64,000 bases of DNA, taken from Pyrocephalus nanus. Lineage: Eukaryota > Chordata > Aves > Passeriformes > Tyrannidae. Numbering within the stretch: the stretch's first letter is position 1; each line of letters opens with the position of its first letter. The stretch covers positions 9,724,709-9,788,708 of the forward strand of contig CM076263.1 in assembly GCA_038380795.1 (NCBI GenBank), written 5' to 3'. The position numbers and the translations under genes are program-made. Below the pieces are notes generated by a model that was not told the origin of the DNA, searched no databases, and saw only the letters and a program-made list of their open reading frames with translations. Shown here piece after piece: positions 9,710-24,200 of the stretch.

Positions 9710-12700
9710 CTGAAAGAAAGCAGTTTCCAATGTAAATATAAAGATACAAAGGAAAGAACTTCATAAAGTGTCTGCAAAAGCAACTTGAAGGCTGTTACAT
9801 TTCCCCAGACTGCAAAAAAAGAAGAGAATCTTGCCATTATTAAATCCTTGACTGTGAATGCCTATGGAAGGCTGAGAAACTTTGCAGGGACAGCTCTAAG
9901 CTCATTCTTAAAGCAGCTGTTTTCTGTTAACAGTCCCCAAAGAATTCATTTTTTTAATACCTGGAAAAGCTTACACCCCTTCTTTTATCTTTATGTTTAG
10001 GGTAGACTAACCCCATAGATCTGAACCAATTTACAGTCCCCTGAAGGGTAAATTTTCATATGCTATAAATTACAGTAAAATCCCTCACAATATGGTCATT
10101 TTGTTCACTTTGCACAAACTGCTCTTTATCATTATGGGTTATTCTCCATGCATGGAATCAGCCTGAGCAGAGATGGGGATTGAGATTAATGACAGGGATT
10201 TAAATCCACACAAGAGAAAGGGTCACATCTGTTGATACTATGCATGAATTGGATCTTTTCAGGAATCCATTAAATGATTCAAACTGTAAGAGATATTGCA
10301 AATGTTATTTTTGTGCTTTTCCCAGTCCCATACACAGTCAAGCACTTCTGCATCGCAAACAAACAAGCATTGTTGTAACAGATGTCTGCTTAAAAAGAGA
10401 TCTAGTTTCCAAACTACAGGGTGACACATACTGGGCAAACTCTAGGTGAACTTTTTCCCTTCCACATACAGTTGCTGAGAAGCATCAAGTGGATCTGCAT
10501 ATATTGTGTGGCCCTGTACAGTATTATTAACCTGGATGGTTTATCAGGCATGTTTGAAGTCTGATGTTTCAGACCACATCCTGCAATGGAACAGCTCTGC
10601 AGGTGCTCCTGGTTAAAGCCAGGAAATCTTCAGAATCGTCCAGAAGGATCAACTGCAACATGCTTAGCTATTGTGTTATACTTCCCACTTGGGCACACAC
10701 TTGAATGGTCTTCATCTTTTCAGAAATGTGTATGGATTCTGAAGACATCTGCATCTTTTTAAATACACCTAGAAGTTTCTAATACTAAAGATATTACGTA
10801 GTACTTGACTTTAAAAGTTTGCAGGGTCCAATAAGGAAGAATCTGATGGTTATCTATGGACCATCTACATACAAATTTAGGGAATGTTTTTCAGTACATT
10901 TAGTCCATTGGGTGTAATGACACATCAGGTATGCTTGCTTTCAGAAGAGAAAGCAATCAGGTAGGAGGGGGCTGTGAGGGCAAGATACTGGAGTGACCAG
11001 AAGCATTAAGACTGATATGAGTATTGAACTGATCAGAAGACTGGGAGGCAAAGGCTTGAAGGTTTTCCCCACTCATCAACTGCCTTTTTCCACAGCTGAT
11101 TTTCACAGCACTTTCTGATAACACAGGCTTGGTACCTGAACAGCTTTCTGTGCAGTGTTCAGGTGGCTCAAAGATTTAAGGCCAGAAGGTGCTACTTGGT
11201 ATTTTCCAATGAACGCTACATAGCATAGAATAGAAGTTCATCAAATCAAGCTACACTGAATCCAAGGCTATTTGGTGAAAAGACCTCCCAGAAGAACTCT
11301 AGCATTTGTATGAAGATACTTGAATACACAACATATGCTTCTTTCCCTCCTCTTTGCAGTATTCATAATGCTAATCATTTTGTCTTTGACTCCTTCCAAA
11401 GCCTCTTTGCCCATAAACCTTTCTCTGGTAGATTAAATAATCTGCATCATGTGGGGCATTTTTTCCTCAGCAAGGAATTGATGTGCTTTAATCAAGGCAC
11501 CTATTGATGTCTCTATAAAATACATTTTCTCTCTTGGCCACAAGTCAGTTTTGTGGGGTTCTTTCTCCCTCTTCAATTTTTCATCATCCTTTAAAAAAAA
11601 AAAATCAGTGTCTTGACATGTCCATTTTTGGACATCGCTAGGATTTACAGATACATGTATATAGAACTGTTAAAAAGAAAAAAAGCTTTTTTTTTTTTTT
11701 CCTTTATATGCCAATAAAGTCTGTATTTAGTACTAGTCTCAATGAAAATTTCTTTTAATAGCTCTCTCACCAAATGAGTTCTGTCACATCGTGTTAAGAA
11801 ATGTTGCTGAAAGCAACATACAGTCATAGGGAGAAACTGCCAGAGTCTCTGCTATTTGAAACCTAATGCAATCCCACTAGAATCAGTGGAATTATGAGCA
11901 GATTAGGAAGCGGTGAATTTGGCCTTGTATTTCATTATAAAAGCCAGTTTATCTTCCAGAAGGATGCGGCACACGGGGCTGACAAGTACAGATAAAACAG
12001 GGCTGTAACAATCCATGGAGATGAATGCTAGGGGGATCAGCAAATGTTTGGGAAATATCATACCAGTGAGATTTCTGCAAATCCGGTTGGATTGACTTGT
12101 CGGAGGAAGAAGTCCAACATCCTCATATAAGCAAGCATGAGCTGCATCCCAGGAGAGAGGTGGAATCCCCCTAACTCATACCAGACAGAGGTGATGATTT
12201 GCCCAGGGAAGGAGTCATCCATCAGACATTCACTCTACCCGCATCCAATCCTACATCAGGACCAGACTATGAATAAAGCCAGAATAAAACATGGATAAAG
12301 CCAGAAGCCACCTAGGACAGGACAGAGGGGGCAGGAAGCCATTAGATGGAGCCACCCACGCATGGTGCAGAAACAGAGGTCACCTACCATGCCAGTTTGA
12401 TCAGCACTGAGCAAATTACTTACAGAGCATGTTTCCATTGCACAGACCTATACCAGGAAACTTAAGTTATCTTGGAGAAGGCTTAAACCCGCCCCTTTTT
12501 ATGAAGGCTTTCCAAAGTGTGAAGTCTAGCTCTCACATGATGTTGCTGTCCTGATGGGGCTCCTTTAATCTTGGTGAGATACTGGGGAGACCTGTGGCAC
12601 CTATAGCGAAGAGATCCACTAAGGGAAGCGGTGCGTTTTCTTCCCATGTGCTCAGAGACTCTGCCTTGCTGACGCTGGAAGAGAAGGAGATGCTGGCAGA

Positions 12701-14737
12701 GGAGAGCTCTGCGGGAGCTCTGCTGCAGGCGGTCTGTGCATGGAGGCTGTGGAGTCGATCATCTGTGTTGTATTATCTGGGCTCAGCCTGCTGAGATGGT
12801 TTCATTTGCCTACTTCTGCGAGGGCAGCTGTATTGTCTCCTTCAAAAGCAACATGACTGCGGATGCAGGAAAAATGCTCCCTATTCTTCTGTTCGTGAAC
12901 CAACACGGAGCTCTCAGTCAAGCCACTTACTGAGCCAAAAAAGTGTCCAAATTGCAGCCTTCAGGCGTGGAACAATGAAAACATGAGTATGATCTCTCCG
13001 GAAACATGCAACATCGTTAGAGATGGAGAGGGGTATGTGTGTTTTTTGTCTCCCACATTAAATATTAAAATAAAATTTGAGTGTTCCGGCTACTATGAAA
13101 AGCTAATCATCTGTTCATTTGGAAGTGGCTCAGGCCCAGATGTGGTGCAGGGCCGGGATTTACCACGGGGTGGTGCATCGCTACAGCTGGATCCTCATGA
13201 AACCCTTTCCTTTTGAATGACTTACTGACACAAGTCCCGTGAAATAGCGATGGCCAGCTCCTCTCTCATTTTCACCTCTTTCAGAAGTCTGAAAATTAGT
13301 AACATTAACGTGGAGTACTGCGGGGTAACTGAGCAGAAAGCATCATTTCCTGCTTCCCACAGCTGATTTGGGAACTGTCTCAAGAGATGGTGGGTGTTCC
13401 GTTCCAGATTAACTACTGGAACTGACATTTTATGTGCCAGGTACATTCAGTGTAAAATTGGTGTTTTTCAATTATTAGAATGATTTCCACAGCCTTGAAT
13501 ATTTGAATGATTGGTTATCCTGAATGTTTGGACATTACTCTATCAGGAAATTTGAACCACCCAGAGGAAAAGTTAACTAGAAAAACTCTTTGTAATGAGA
13601 TTACAGAAGTTATATCTCTTTCCTTTATGACCCATGCACACACACTTATGAGGAAAAAAGAAGCATTTGAAAATTAACAAGACCAATTACAGTTACTGGA
13701 GTGGCTCCAGTTACACATTTTCAGAGGAAAATCAAAATTATAAATTGCTCTGGCCATCCAGCGGGATTTGGAGCATTCTACGATACTATGTTCAGGCATT
13801 AACTGATGAACCTATTGTAAGTCACCATTCATCAAAAGAGGTTGGGTCTTTTTTTCCAGAGCACAGGATGTTTGCTTCCTCCTTTCTTTTTAAATTTTCA
13901 TATCGGTATTTAATCTTCAATACTCTCAATGCTGTAATGTAATAACTGGGATGAGGTCAAAACCTTTAAAATCATTTATGCACAGAACACCTACATCCTT
14001 TGAAACCTACAGTGAAATGCAAGCCCTCACTTCTCCTTTCCCATCACATTTAATTTTCTCAGGAATTAAATTAAAATTAAAAAATTCTGACTGCAGTCAC
14101 ACAAAGTAATTGCAGCTCATCAGAATTCAGTGTTAATGTAATTTAGAAATTGATTTAAGCAATGTTTGAAATGTGTGTTGAACTTCCAGACACACCTTTT
14201 CTGAGCCTCTGAGTGCCAAGGGGCACTAACCACCCAACCCAGGGCCCTTTGCTAATCTCAAATGTAACCATGTAAATGCCAATTAAAATTACTGAAATTA
14301 TCTAAATAATGAAAGTTTGGCAAGGTCATCATCTGGTAATTTTTTTCCCCTGTGTGTCCTGAGCTCTGGGCCACAAAATAGGTATAAATCAGGTTGGTAT
14401 GGGAGCAAAACATGGCTCTTAGCAACTGGATCCAGCAGAAATGGTCTAACTGAAGCTGTAATGCCAAATTTCACTTTTCATCCATTCTACCTCTCCAGGG
14501 GAAGATTCTTTCCATATCCTTCAATGCAATTGAGCATGGGAGCAGAGCATGTGGCAGGACTGCTCCACAGGTGCTCAGGTGCTCAGTGAGCGGCTTGGAT
14601 TCTCCAGGAACATCAGCTACATCCCAGCTTTGGACCCTCAGCTCCAAGTGTAGCATAGGGAGCAGTTCCTCTTCATCAAAGATCAATCCTTTAGATGTCC
14701 CTTTGGCCCAGGATATTTAACCTCCAGCAGCCCCTAC
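9710..14737 (-). other. CCBE1: CCBE1 intron 5
   Basis: A 5.03-kb intron with a GTAGGG donor (14737-14732) and an acceptor CTGCTTTCTTTCAG. It contains a short A/T inverted repeat near 11671-11700. The stretch 12480-12960 is somewhat richer in GC with a few CpGs but shows no coding or promoter features I can support. Confidence 0.88.
11672..11700. repeat. A-run/T-run inverted repeat centred on AGCT
   Basis: AAAAAGAAAAAAAGC is followed directly by a run of 14 T, giving a near-palindrome with one mismatch on each long arm and a very small loop. Homopolymeric low complexity of a kind common in introns. Confidence 0.75.
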
Positions 14738-14875
14738 CTTTATCTCCTTTGGTGCAGGTCTTGCCATCCTCCTCCCGGATATAGCCCTCGTGACACTCGC
14801 ACCTGTAGCTGCCCAAGGTGTTGACACAGATCTGAGAGCACAGAGTCCCATTGCTTGTGGCACACTCATCGATAT
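14738..14875 (-). CDS. CCBE1: CCBE1 exon 5: calcium-binding EGF module
   Basis: Minus strand CTGCTCCCCAG | AT ATC GAT GAG TGT ... encodes (D)[19 protein letters not shown] then [19 protein letters not shown] and TCTKGDK, with a final G that starts the next codon and a GTAGGG donor. The DIDEC calcium-ligand motif, six cysteines in EGF spacing, and [10 protein letters not shown] (Cx[DN]xxxx[FY]xC, the Asp/Asn beta-hydroxylation pattern) define a calcium-binding EGF module. SNGT contains an N-glycosylation sequon. 138 bp, entry and exit in phase 1. From the literature, the EGF half anchors CCBE1 to matrix, and missense changes in the EGF cysteines are known in human lymphatic disease. Confidence 0.97.
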
Positions 14876-15843
<968 letters not shown>

Positions 15844-17540
15844 CTACTCACATCTTTACTGTTGTTAGACTATTTCTTAAAGCTGGATTTTAGGCAGGGC
15901 CACTTTCACAGTTGGCAGAATTTAAGAATTCTTTTCACAGAAATATTAAATTACCTAAAACTTTTTTTGCTGTTTTCTTCCACAGATTTTTAAGTGCAGA
16001 TAGCAATATTTTCCTATGCAGAATACTGTGAAAAACCACAAGGCTAATTGCCAAATCCAGGCAGAAAGTATATCATAAGGAAAGGTTAATTAAATCACAC
16101 AGTAATTGTTCAAAGCCAGATATAACCCTTCTAGCAAAGAATGCATTGCTACAAAACCATCATCACTCTTAATAACAGCAACGTGCAGATTAGGGTATGG
16201 TAAAATATCTGCCTGGCTTTGCCAGTGAAATCCTAAAAGACTGAAGTCCCTGTTTGAAACCCAAAGGAAGGCAAATCTGTTTCTGATTTCACTGCAATGT
16301 AGCAGCAGAGCTGAAATCTGGGGAATGGACAGCAGAGCACAGCAGAGGGTGACCCACATCCCTGCCCTGCCAGGGGCTGGGTTTGGCCCCTGGCATCGTG
16401 CTGGGTGGCAGGGTTGGGGGCAGAAGGGCAGCCCATGGCTGTGTGTGCAAGGGCTTGGCAGTGCCATGGGGAACATCTGCCAGGAGAAGCCAGGAGCTGA
16501 AGCAGCACCTGATCTCAAAACTTGCTGAAGGTCAGGTTTTACACCAAAGCAGGGATAGTTTCTGTGCTTGTTTCAGAGAATACCATTCTGCACAGAGCAC
16601 CCGTGTGGCTGTGGCCTTCCAGTGACTGGGTGCTGGGGCCACAGCAGAAATATGCCCTCGTGCTCCAGACCAAACGTATCTAAACCAAAGCTAAGTAGTT
16701 CAGCCGAGTTCCCAGCAATGCACTGTGTTTCCATACACAAAATTAAAATGAAAACTCATTACTGACTCACCCTAATGACTAGCAGACATCTCTGGGTACA
16801 GTGATTGTTCCAAACAATTAAAATGAGCTAATAGGTGGTTAAGCAAATGAAACCATATTTTCTGTATGAAATACATAGCACACATGTGTAACACTGGGGT
16901 TAAAAGTGACAGTGTGCTAAGGTACAGAAAAGCACCAGATGAGATTTAAAAAGCTGCTGTGTCTCTCACCAGAGCCCCATAGACAAAAACATAGTTTTGT
17001 AATGGTGCCAAGCATTTCCTCCTTCTGCTTGTCACCTTTTGAACAGCAGGCATCCTTTCTTTCCTTTTACTTTACAACTGTGTTGACTTTAGCTCTTGAA
17101 GACTGAATTCTTGAGCCCTTGAAGTGCTGTGGTGGTGAGTGGCAGTGCCAGGATCCCCAGCAGTAACCAGGGTCAAACAGTGCAGGGCCATGGAAAGAAA
17201 ACACAGCCCCTTGACTTCAAATTGGCCAGTCTGGGGGTCTAATTTGGACTTTTTAGGTGATGGTGGGGCTGTAAATTCCTGTTACATTTGGCACTAGTAA
17301 ACAGTCCCAAAAATAAAGTGTTGCTGGTGTTTTTCCTGGGCACTACTGCGATTTCCATTTTCCACTGAAATGAAATCAGAGTGAGAACAGGGTAATGTGC
17401 CCAGCAGAGCGGTGAACACTCCTGCTTCTTAGCCAGTGTACCTATGCAGATGCTGGATCTGGCCTGTGCCATGTTCAGCTGTTCAGAGCAGAGGTAAAAT
17501 GGCCTCTCTGTTCTTCCATGAATAAACGTGCCCTAACAAA

Positions 17541-17925
17541 ATCATAAAAAAACAGTGCTGGAAGGGATCTTCTCCCACCACGAGCAGGATTAGCTACGTG
17601 TAAACTTTTCCTAGTTTCTTTTTTCCCTCAGGGATGGATATGGTCCACAATGTAGTCTATTCCCAAGATGAAATACCCTTGCAGGCAGAAAGCTTTTTGC
17701 TCATATCTAATCCAAACTCCCCTGATAGCCACTTAGGCCCATTATTTTTGCCTTCTTCTCCTTGGCCATAAAGAACAGTTTATTTTCCCCCTTGCAGCAA
17801 GTTTTCACATACCTAAAAACTGTTATCACATCTCCCCTCAGCCTTTTCTCTAGACTAAACAATGCCAGTTCTTTTTATCAGTTTCTCTTTTGCCATATTT
17901 CACTTAACCAGTCTTTAAATATGGT
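17541..17925 (-). mobile_element. Old, degraded CR1-family LINE 3' fragment
   Basis: The plus strand resembles the reverse complement of an ancient amniote CR1 subfamily: GTGCTGGAAGGGATCTTCTC at the 3'-end side, then CCCTTGCAGCAAGTTTTCAC, ATACCTAAAAACTGTTATCA, CATCTCCCCTCAGCC and TTTTCTCTAGACTAAACAAT. Element orientation is minus. It is far more divergent than the copy at 865-1345 and internal boundaries are approximate. No coding capacity remains. Confidence 0.8.
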
Positions 17926-19384
17926 TTTCATGTCCACCTCAGCACAACTTCATCATGACTGTTGCCTCATTTACCTTCATTTAAAGCTGGGGAAAGGTCC
18001 AGGAGTTAACAATACCCTTGCTGGTGGTCACACACAGTCAGTCCACATCACACAATGGTTGTGGGCAGGCTCCATGTCACAGAGCTATATATGCCCAGGG
18101 CTTTTGTGCCAGGTAGCATGACTTGCCCAGAAAGAGTCCTCACAACTGGCTTGAAATTAGGCAGAAGCTGCTGCACTACCTCTGTGTGCTCTGCAGAACT
18201 GAGGATGCACATGCCCTCCCGTGTTCAAACCCCTTGTCTGCCGGCCCAGCCTAAGAAATGTTGTTTGAGGACAAATCAAAACCACACGGTGAAGGTCAGG
18301 CTCTTCCAGGAAAGAACAATACAAAACTGAAAGGAGAATAATAAATGTCTCTGCATGACCTCGGAAATGACAATGCAGTCATTTCTGGGAACAGGAAAGT
18401 TGTACCAAGGAAATTTGTGAAACACTATCAGTGAGGAAAGAGCAGATCTGATTGCAGCTCACCTGTAATAGAGTATTTTGCTCTGTGCTTCCCCACAGCC
18501 AAGAAACTCAGGTAACAAACCAGTGGTAGGGAGGGTGCTCTTCAAAATAAGCTCTTTCATAGTACATTTATCCCTTCTTCACTATATCACACCATGAGAC
18601 AACACCTGAGACAGTATTTGGTTGGAGCTGTGAGTCTCCAAAGCAACGAAGAAGGAGAAAAAGTGTTTTTTGACCTTTTCTGATCAGATGGAAGAGGAAG
18701 AGATGCTAAAAAGAGAACTAGAGGTAACTCCACGGAATGTTTTTCCTGAGGATCATTGCTTCCTACTCCTGCAGCCGAAAGCCAGAACAAGAAGGTGAGT
18801 ACAAAACAAATGAAATGCAGAACATGGGGACATGGACTTATAGTGGACTGCACTGATTTCTGTTCAAGGGCAGATGAAAAATAACAGGACAGAAACCAAT
18901 AATGCACATGGACAAAGACACAACCCTTTGGGAAACAGTGTTTTTAAATAACAGCTGTCCTAGAAGGAGATTGGTGTTTTCCCACAGCAGCTGTAAAAGG
19001 GTGGACAAGGGAGGTTCTCTCCCTCTGCTGACCCTCCTCCCTGTAGCCACTGCTGAATCATGGAGAAGACAGGGATGGAAATACTTCTCACAGTTAAGAT
19101 GTGCCAGTACTGGATTAAAAGGTGCAGATGCGCTCTAATAAACTCACATCTGTAATGCATTTATGTGCCTGTGTCGAGATATGAATTTCATACAGCTACT
19201 CTGTCAAGATTATGCCAAAACAATGTGTGAAGAGCCAAGTGATGTCTTGTAACAGAGTAAGTGAAACGAATACTTGAGTGAATCATGTTTCTCGTCCCTA
19301 TTCCAATGGCCCAAGATTGTCTCGGATGTTACAGCAATTGCTGTGGCCTCTGAAGTTCAAGGCAAAACACAGATGGAGCTGAAA

Positions 19385-19393
19385 GGGGGGGGG
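19385..19393 (+). repeat. G9 homopolymer
   Basis: Nine consecutive G on the plus strand in intron 3, a likely site of length error or polymorphism. Confidence 0.9.
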
Positions 19394-19954
19394 ATGAAGA
19401 AACAAAGAGAGAGAAGCCACAGCCAGCAGAGAAATTGAATTAGTGGCAGAAACTGTCAGGTTACTGAGATGCAGTTAATAACAGGATTAAGTGAAGTCAG
19501 TGGGTACATAATAAAAGCTGCTTTCATAATCACCTAAAATCTCAAGAGATGAAAATCAGAAGCCAAAATAATATATTGTCATGGCTCTCATTTTATTTTT
19601 GTTCCTATTACTTCTTCTGCTGTACCCATTATATTTAGTGAATAACCAGCCTATAAAATTGTTAAATTCATAGGAAAACTGGAGGCCATACTGTAGAGTA
19701 CTGGCTTTTCTCCACCCTGAAAGGATTTGGGACTTCTGCGTCCAACATGCACAACCACCTTCTCCAAGTGTCAGTCTCACACTGGAGCTGTCACCTCTTG
19801 CCACACACAGTGAGACAAAACTCCCTGCAAAATCATAGGACAAGGAACTTGGTGTGAATGTTGATTTCACACAAACTATACCCAGCTTCTCAGGGCTCAG
19901 GATGGCCTTTCATTTGCAAGGAATCAGCAAATACAGAATTCTTGTTTTGAGAAA

Positions 19955-20250
19955 GGGGGGGGGGGAAGGGGAGTGTTCCTTTTTTTGATGGTTTTTTGGG
20001 TTTTTTTGCTTGCTTTAGGTTTTTTGTTTGTTTGGAGGGATTTTGTTTGTTTGTTTGTTTGCTGGATTTTTTTTATTTTTTTATTTTGTGCAAGGAGTGC
20101 TTTAGTGTTTCCACCCAGCAGCAAAGAAGACACAAATTTACAAAAAGCAAACAAACCAACCAACAAACCAACCAACTTGCCCCAAACCACCTCCCTCCGA
20201 CCCACCCCCCCCCAAAAAAAAAAATTCAACAGAAAAAAAATCAAATACCC
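19955..20250. repeat. Low-complexity block: G/T-rich half switching to A/C-rich half
   Basis: On the plus strand a G11 run (19955-19965) leads into T-runs and (GTTT)n, with five GTTT-type units at 20042-20061. After about 20105 the same strand switches to A and C: CAAACAAACCAACCAACAAA, then a C-run (20204-20213) and an A-run. The (GTTT)n and (CAAA)n parts are imperfectly complementary and about 90 bases apart, so a loose hairpin is possible. The three open frames of 94 to 106 codons here (K/N/P/T or F/L/G-rich) are products of composition. Confidence 0.85.
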
Positions 20251-21171
20251 AAAACAGCAGGATTAGAGTTCAGGTTATAATCCCTGTTGGCTGGAGACTG
20301 TAACTCAAAAAACAGACAACTCTCTCCATGTTCATTTGTTAGTTTGTTTGGTTTTTTTTCCCCAAAACATTGTCATCCCAAACTGGGAGAATTCTCAGGC
20401 CAACTCAAGGCTTTTCATATGTCATCAAATAGAAGGTCGTGTTGCCTTAAACCAACTTTTAACCTGCTTTTTGGAGCAGACAGAGTTTATTGACTTGTCG
20501 TCTCTGGACATTTTCTCCTGCCTGACAGCTCCTCTACTTCTATACCCTCAGAGCAAATTTTACCCAAGTCAGTTCCCTTTTTACTACTGCATGAACCACC
20601 TTGACTAAATCTGCATCTTCCTCAGCCCATGGTGAAAGGGAAATCATGCCTGTGACCTGGAGAGGTGGCAGAAGTGTGACACTGTTTGGTGATGCTCTCC
20701 CGTCTCTGATGTCTTCAGGAAAAATGTAACTAAAGGCAGGACTACCTCACCTAGTCACCCCCTCCCTGTGCACTGACAAGCCAAATCAGCAGTAACAGAT
20801 CCAACAGATCAGTGGGGAAAACCACTGTGCAGCAAATATTTTCTTCTGTGTGCACAGAGCACTCCTGCCTACCTAGCCAAGGGAAGAACTTGTCCCTCAG
20901 TCTTCAGCAGGTCATGGCACAAGATCTGCACAGCCACGTGTTCTTGGGGAAAGGATAAAGGCTTGGCATGCTAAGCAAAACTTTTGGAAGTTGCTGATCT
21001 TTTTATTTTCCCAACAATTTCTTGGAAATAGTTCTCTCCTACATGGACACATGAGATACAGCTGAGCCTGCACTTATATCAGGTTGCTCTTCCAAACTGG
21101 CAATGTAGAAAACAGGGTAAATAGGGAAAGACAAATGCGTGGGGACATAATGGGTAAGAACAGTGAAATCA

Positions 21172-21273
<102 letters not shown>

Positions 21274-24200
21274 CTAAAGGTTGGTGCTGCCTTTAAAAAG
21301 GTCATAAGTAGATCATGGATCTGATGAACCAAACAAGGTGAAGATCCTGAGCACTGCAGTTGGAGGTATCTCAGCATTTTAGAAAGCAATGTGGAAACAC
21401 ACCACTCAGTCCATGAGGCATTTAAATGGTAGCATGTCCAGCCACCTCAGCAGCTGGGCACCACCAACCTCCCCAGCATCCCAAGTGGTTTCCAAAAACC
21501 CTGCTCCCTTGTGCTGACAGGATGCAGCACGCCCCTCTGCTGTCTGTGTACAAAACTCAGGTCATCATTTTCACCGTACAGTGAAGGGTGTTTCCAAACA
21601 TCCGTCATCACAATGTAAACTTGCAGAAAGGGGTGAGTCTGAGAGAGGAGTACACAGAGGATAAATGTTATCAGTCATTTCTCATCTTTCAACAAACCTA
21701 GAAGTGGTAAGTGAAATATATTGGGTATTTCAACTCATATTGGCTGGGGGACAAAACTGAAGTGAAGAATCAATAGGATCAGATACTTTTTATGTGCCTA
21801 TAATATGAACAAAGTCTGAGGGCTGAGAAATTATTATTTCTGACACACTGGCCCATAATGCCATTTAGGCATCTAGCTATACCTGCTAGTTTGCTTTCTA
21901 GGCAGGAAAACACATTAAGTCACCTGGAGTGCTCTGGAAACTTTATAAATGGCTCTGTCCTTTATCACCCTGAGAGTTTCTTGCTGCAGGAACATGACAG
22001 CCTTCAAAGGGTCCCCTGTTGGTGATGACCATGACTGCTGCAAAAGAAAACTGCTGCTCAGTGTGCTGTGATATCAAGTACACACGAGTCCAAGGTGGAA
22101 AAACTCTGTATCTTACAAAATCACAGTTTTTCATGCCTTGTGGACATGCTGAAATACCTGAAAAACTGGGAAACCATACATTTGGTCTTTTCCTTTAATT
22201 CAATAACCGATGCAGAAGAGTGCTAAAGCCATGTCAGTCAATGCCACAACACTCCCCTAGAAAACGCGCAGCCATCACAAATCATCATTATATTGAATTT
22301 AAACCAACTATCAGTTGCAACTGACTGCCTAAAGCAAACAATGCATTACTCCAAACTATGTAAAAACAAACTTTGGCTCTATATTTTACCCTCTTCCAAG
22401 ATTAGCTGGAATATAAATTATGCTTAATGAAGGTTGAACATCTGAAGAGGAAGCCTTGCTTTGTTATGCAAACAGTGGTCCCTCATTAGACTTCTTTCCA
22501 AACACTGCTGTGAAGTTTTATCTGCAAGACAAACAAACGCAGAAGGAATGAGTTCAAAGGTGCACTGGGGAGGCTGTTCATATGCTGCAAGCCATGCTGA
22601 TGGCTTTCCAAGTGCACATCCATCTCCTCCTGTCTGCAGAAGAAGAGAGGCTGATAAAGGTTTGCCTGTAGCTGCTCTTCAGAGGGAGATATAGCCTGAC
22701 TTGAGAGGGCTGGAAGATGAGAAAGAATAGAAGGACATCCCTGGCATGAGATGCTGACCTGTGGGGTTGTGCCAGCCAGAAGTAACCAGAAATAGGGAGC
22801 AGCAGCTTCCATAACGTCTACCCTTCTCCACGGAAGATTTTCAGGTGTGGGACCCTTAGGACTCCCACCCTGAGAATGGCTTGTGGCAGCACATGGCAAC
22901 CCCAGCCATACAGCCTGCTCCTGGGTAAGGGCTCACCTGCTGGGAACCTTGCAGGACCTGCCTCTCTCCTCTCAACTTGGACAGCAGTGGCTTTTGGATG
23001 GGATTGTGGGCTTTCTTGTGGCTAAACTGAAGTTTTATCCTCCTTACTGGATTCTCCTGAAAGCCAAACCTTGATCAACCAGCCACATATTGAGAACTGA
23101 CCACGTGCCAAGTTACCGCCACTAAACAATGCCCTGGTACCCCAGTACTGTCCCAAGGCACGAACAGCCTTCCATAGCCTTGTCCAGGGTTGATCCACTT
23201 AAAGCAATGGGAAAATCATGCTCCACTGGCAGATAGCCAAGTCCTTGCTGAAAGCCCTCTCTTCAATGGTTTCTTGCAGCACTGAGTTCCGGGGGGGACG
23301 AGATATTTTTGAGAAACGATTTCCATGTTTTCAGTCCCCCTTTCAATTTTTTGTTGAATTTCCCCAGTTTACTGGTAGGGAGAAATGGAAATATTTTCTC
23401 TACAAACTTAAAGATTTGCCTGCATCATGGAAATTTTAAATCACACTTAAAGGAGTGGTTTAGAGGAGGGATGCCTTGTTTTCAGGACTACACTCCAGAA
23501 ACCAATTCCCCAAGATAATCTGTTCCCAACTGAAGATTACAGATCTCTGTATTAGTACTCAACAGCAAGCTTGATCCATTAGCACAGTTTTGCCAGGGAA
23601 ATTGCTACTTTAGGGTTAATGCCCAGGAAATACAATACGACAATACCTATTTCTCTGAACACTACATTGCAACTCTGGGATTCCTGCATGCTTTAGTCTT
23701 CTAAATTCTTAAAGTGAAATCTGTCAAAATGATGGACACGTGAGCATTAGCAAAGGCATTTTCAGACATCCAGGTCCAGGTTGACATGTCTAATCAACGT
23801 TGCACAGCAGCAATCTTGTTGTACATAATGAGAGGTAAGAGGGGGTTCTGATAATTTTAGCTACTGAATAACTTTCAGCAAGGTGGTTGCTATGCAGCTG
23901 TGCATGTGAGCATGCATGAAACACAAACACAGGGCTGTGTAAGAAGCTCCCCCAATAAAATATGGATCTATGGGGAAATTAGGTTGATTCATTAAGCTCA
24001 AATCTAGCTTACAAAACAAGAAACATCCAGCAGATTTATCTGTAACAGGTTTTGATGTGGTATTCAGCAAACAATAATATAGCAACTTCTGATTCTCATG
24101 CTGTCTTCACTCAGGAATATGCACAGGCCCAAATTCACAGAGGGTTTTGGGCACCACAGTTTCAATGCCTGCAACGTGTAGCTTTTGTGCTACCTGTATG

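Noticed and set aside
12590..12800. Possible CpG-rich promoter-like patch in intron 5.
   Set aside because: Only a handful of CpGs and modest GC content, and no TATA or initiator context or downstream gene.
16090..16518. 142-codon minus-strand frame with overlapping frames on both strands.
   Set aside because: It is locally GC-rich, which removes stop codons in several frames at once. No domain is visible and it falls within intron 3 without plausible in-phase splice sites.
19924..20280. Three overlapping frames of 94 to 106 codons on both strands.
   Set aside because: They lie within the G/T to A/C low-complexity block and consist almost wholly of homopolymeric residues.
22486..22899. 137-codon minus-strand frame 1.3 kb upstream of exon 3.
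   Set aside because: It does not contain the Cys-rich N-terminal sequence expected for exons 1-2 of CCBE1, has no signal peptide, and no donor compatible with the phase of exon 3.
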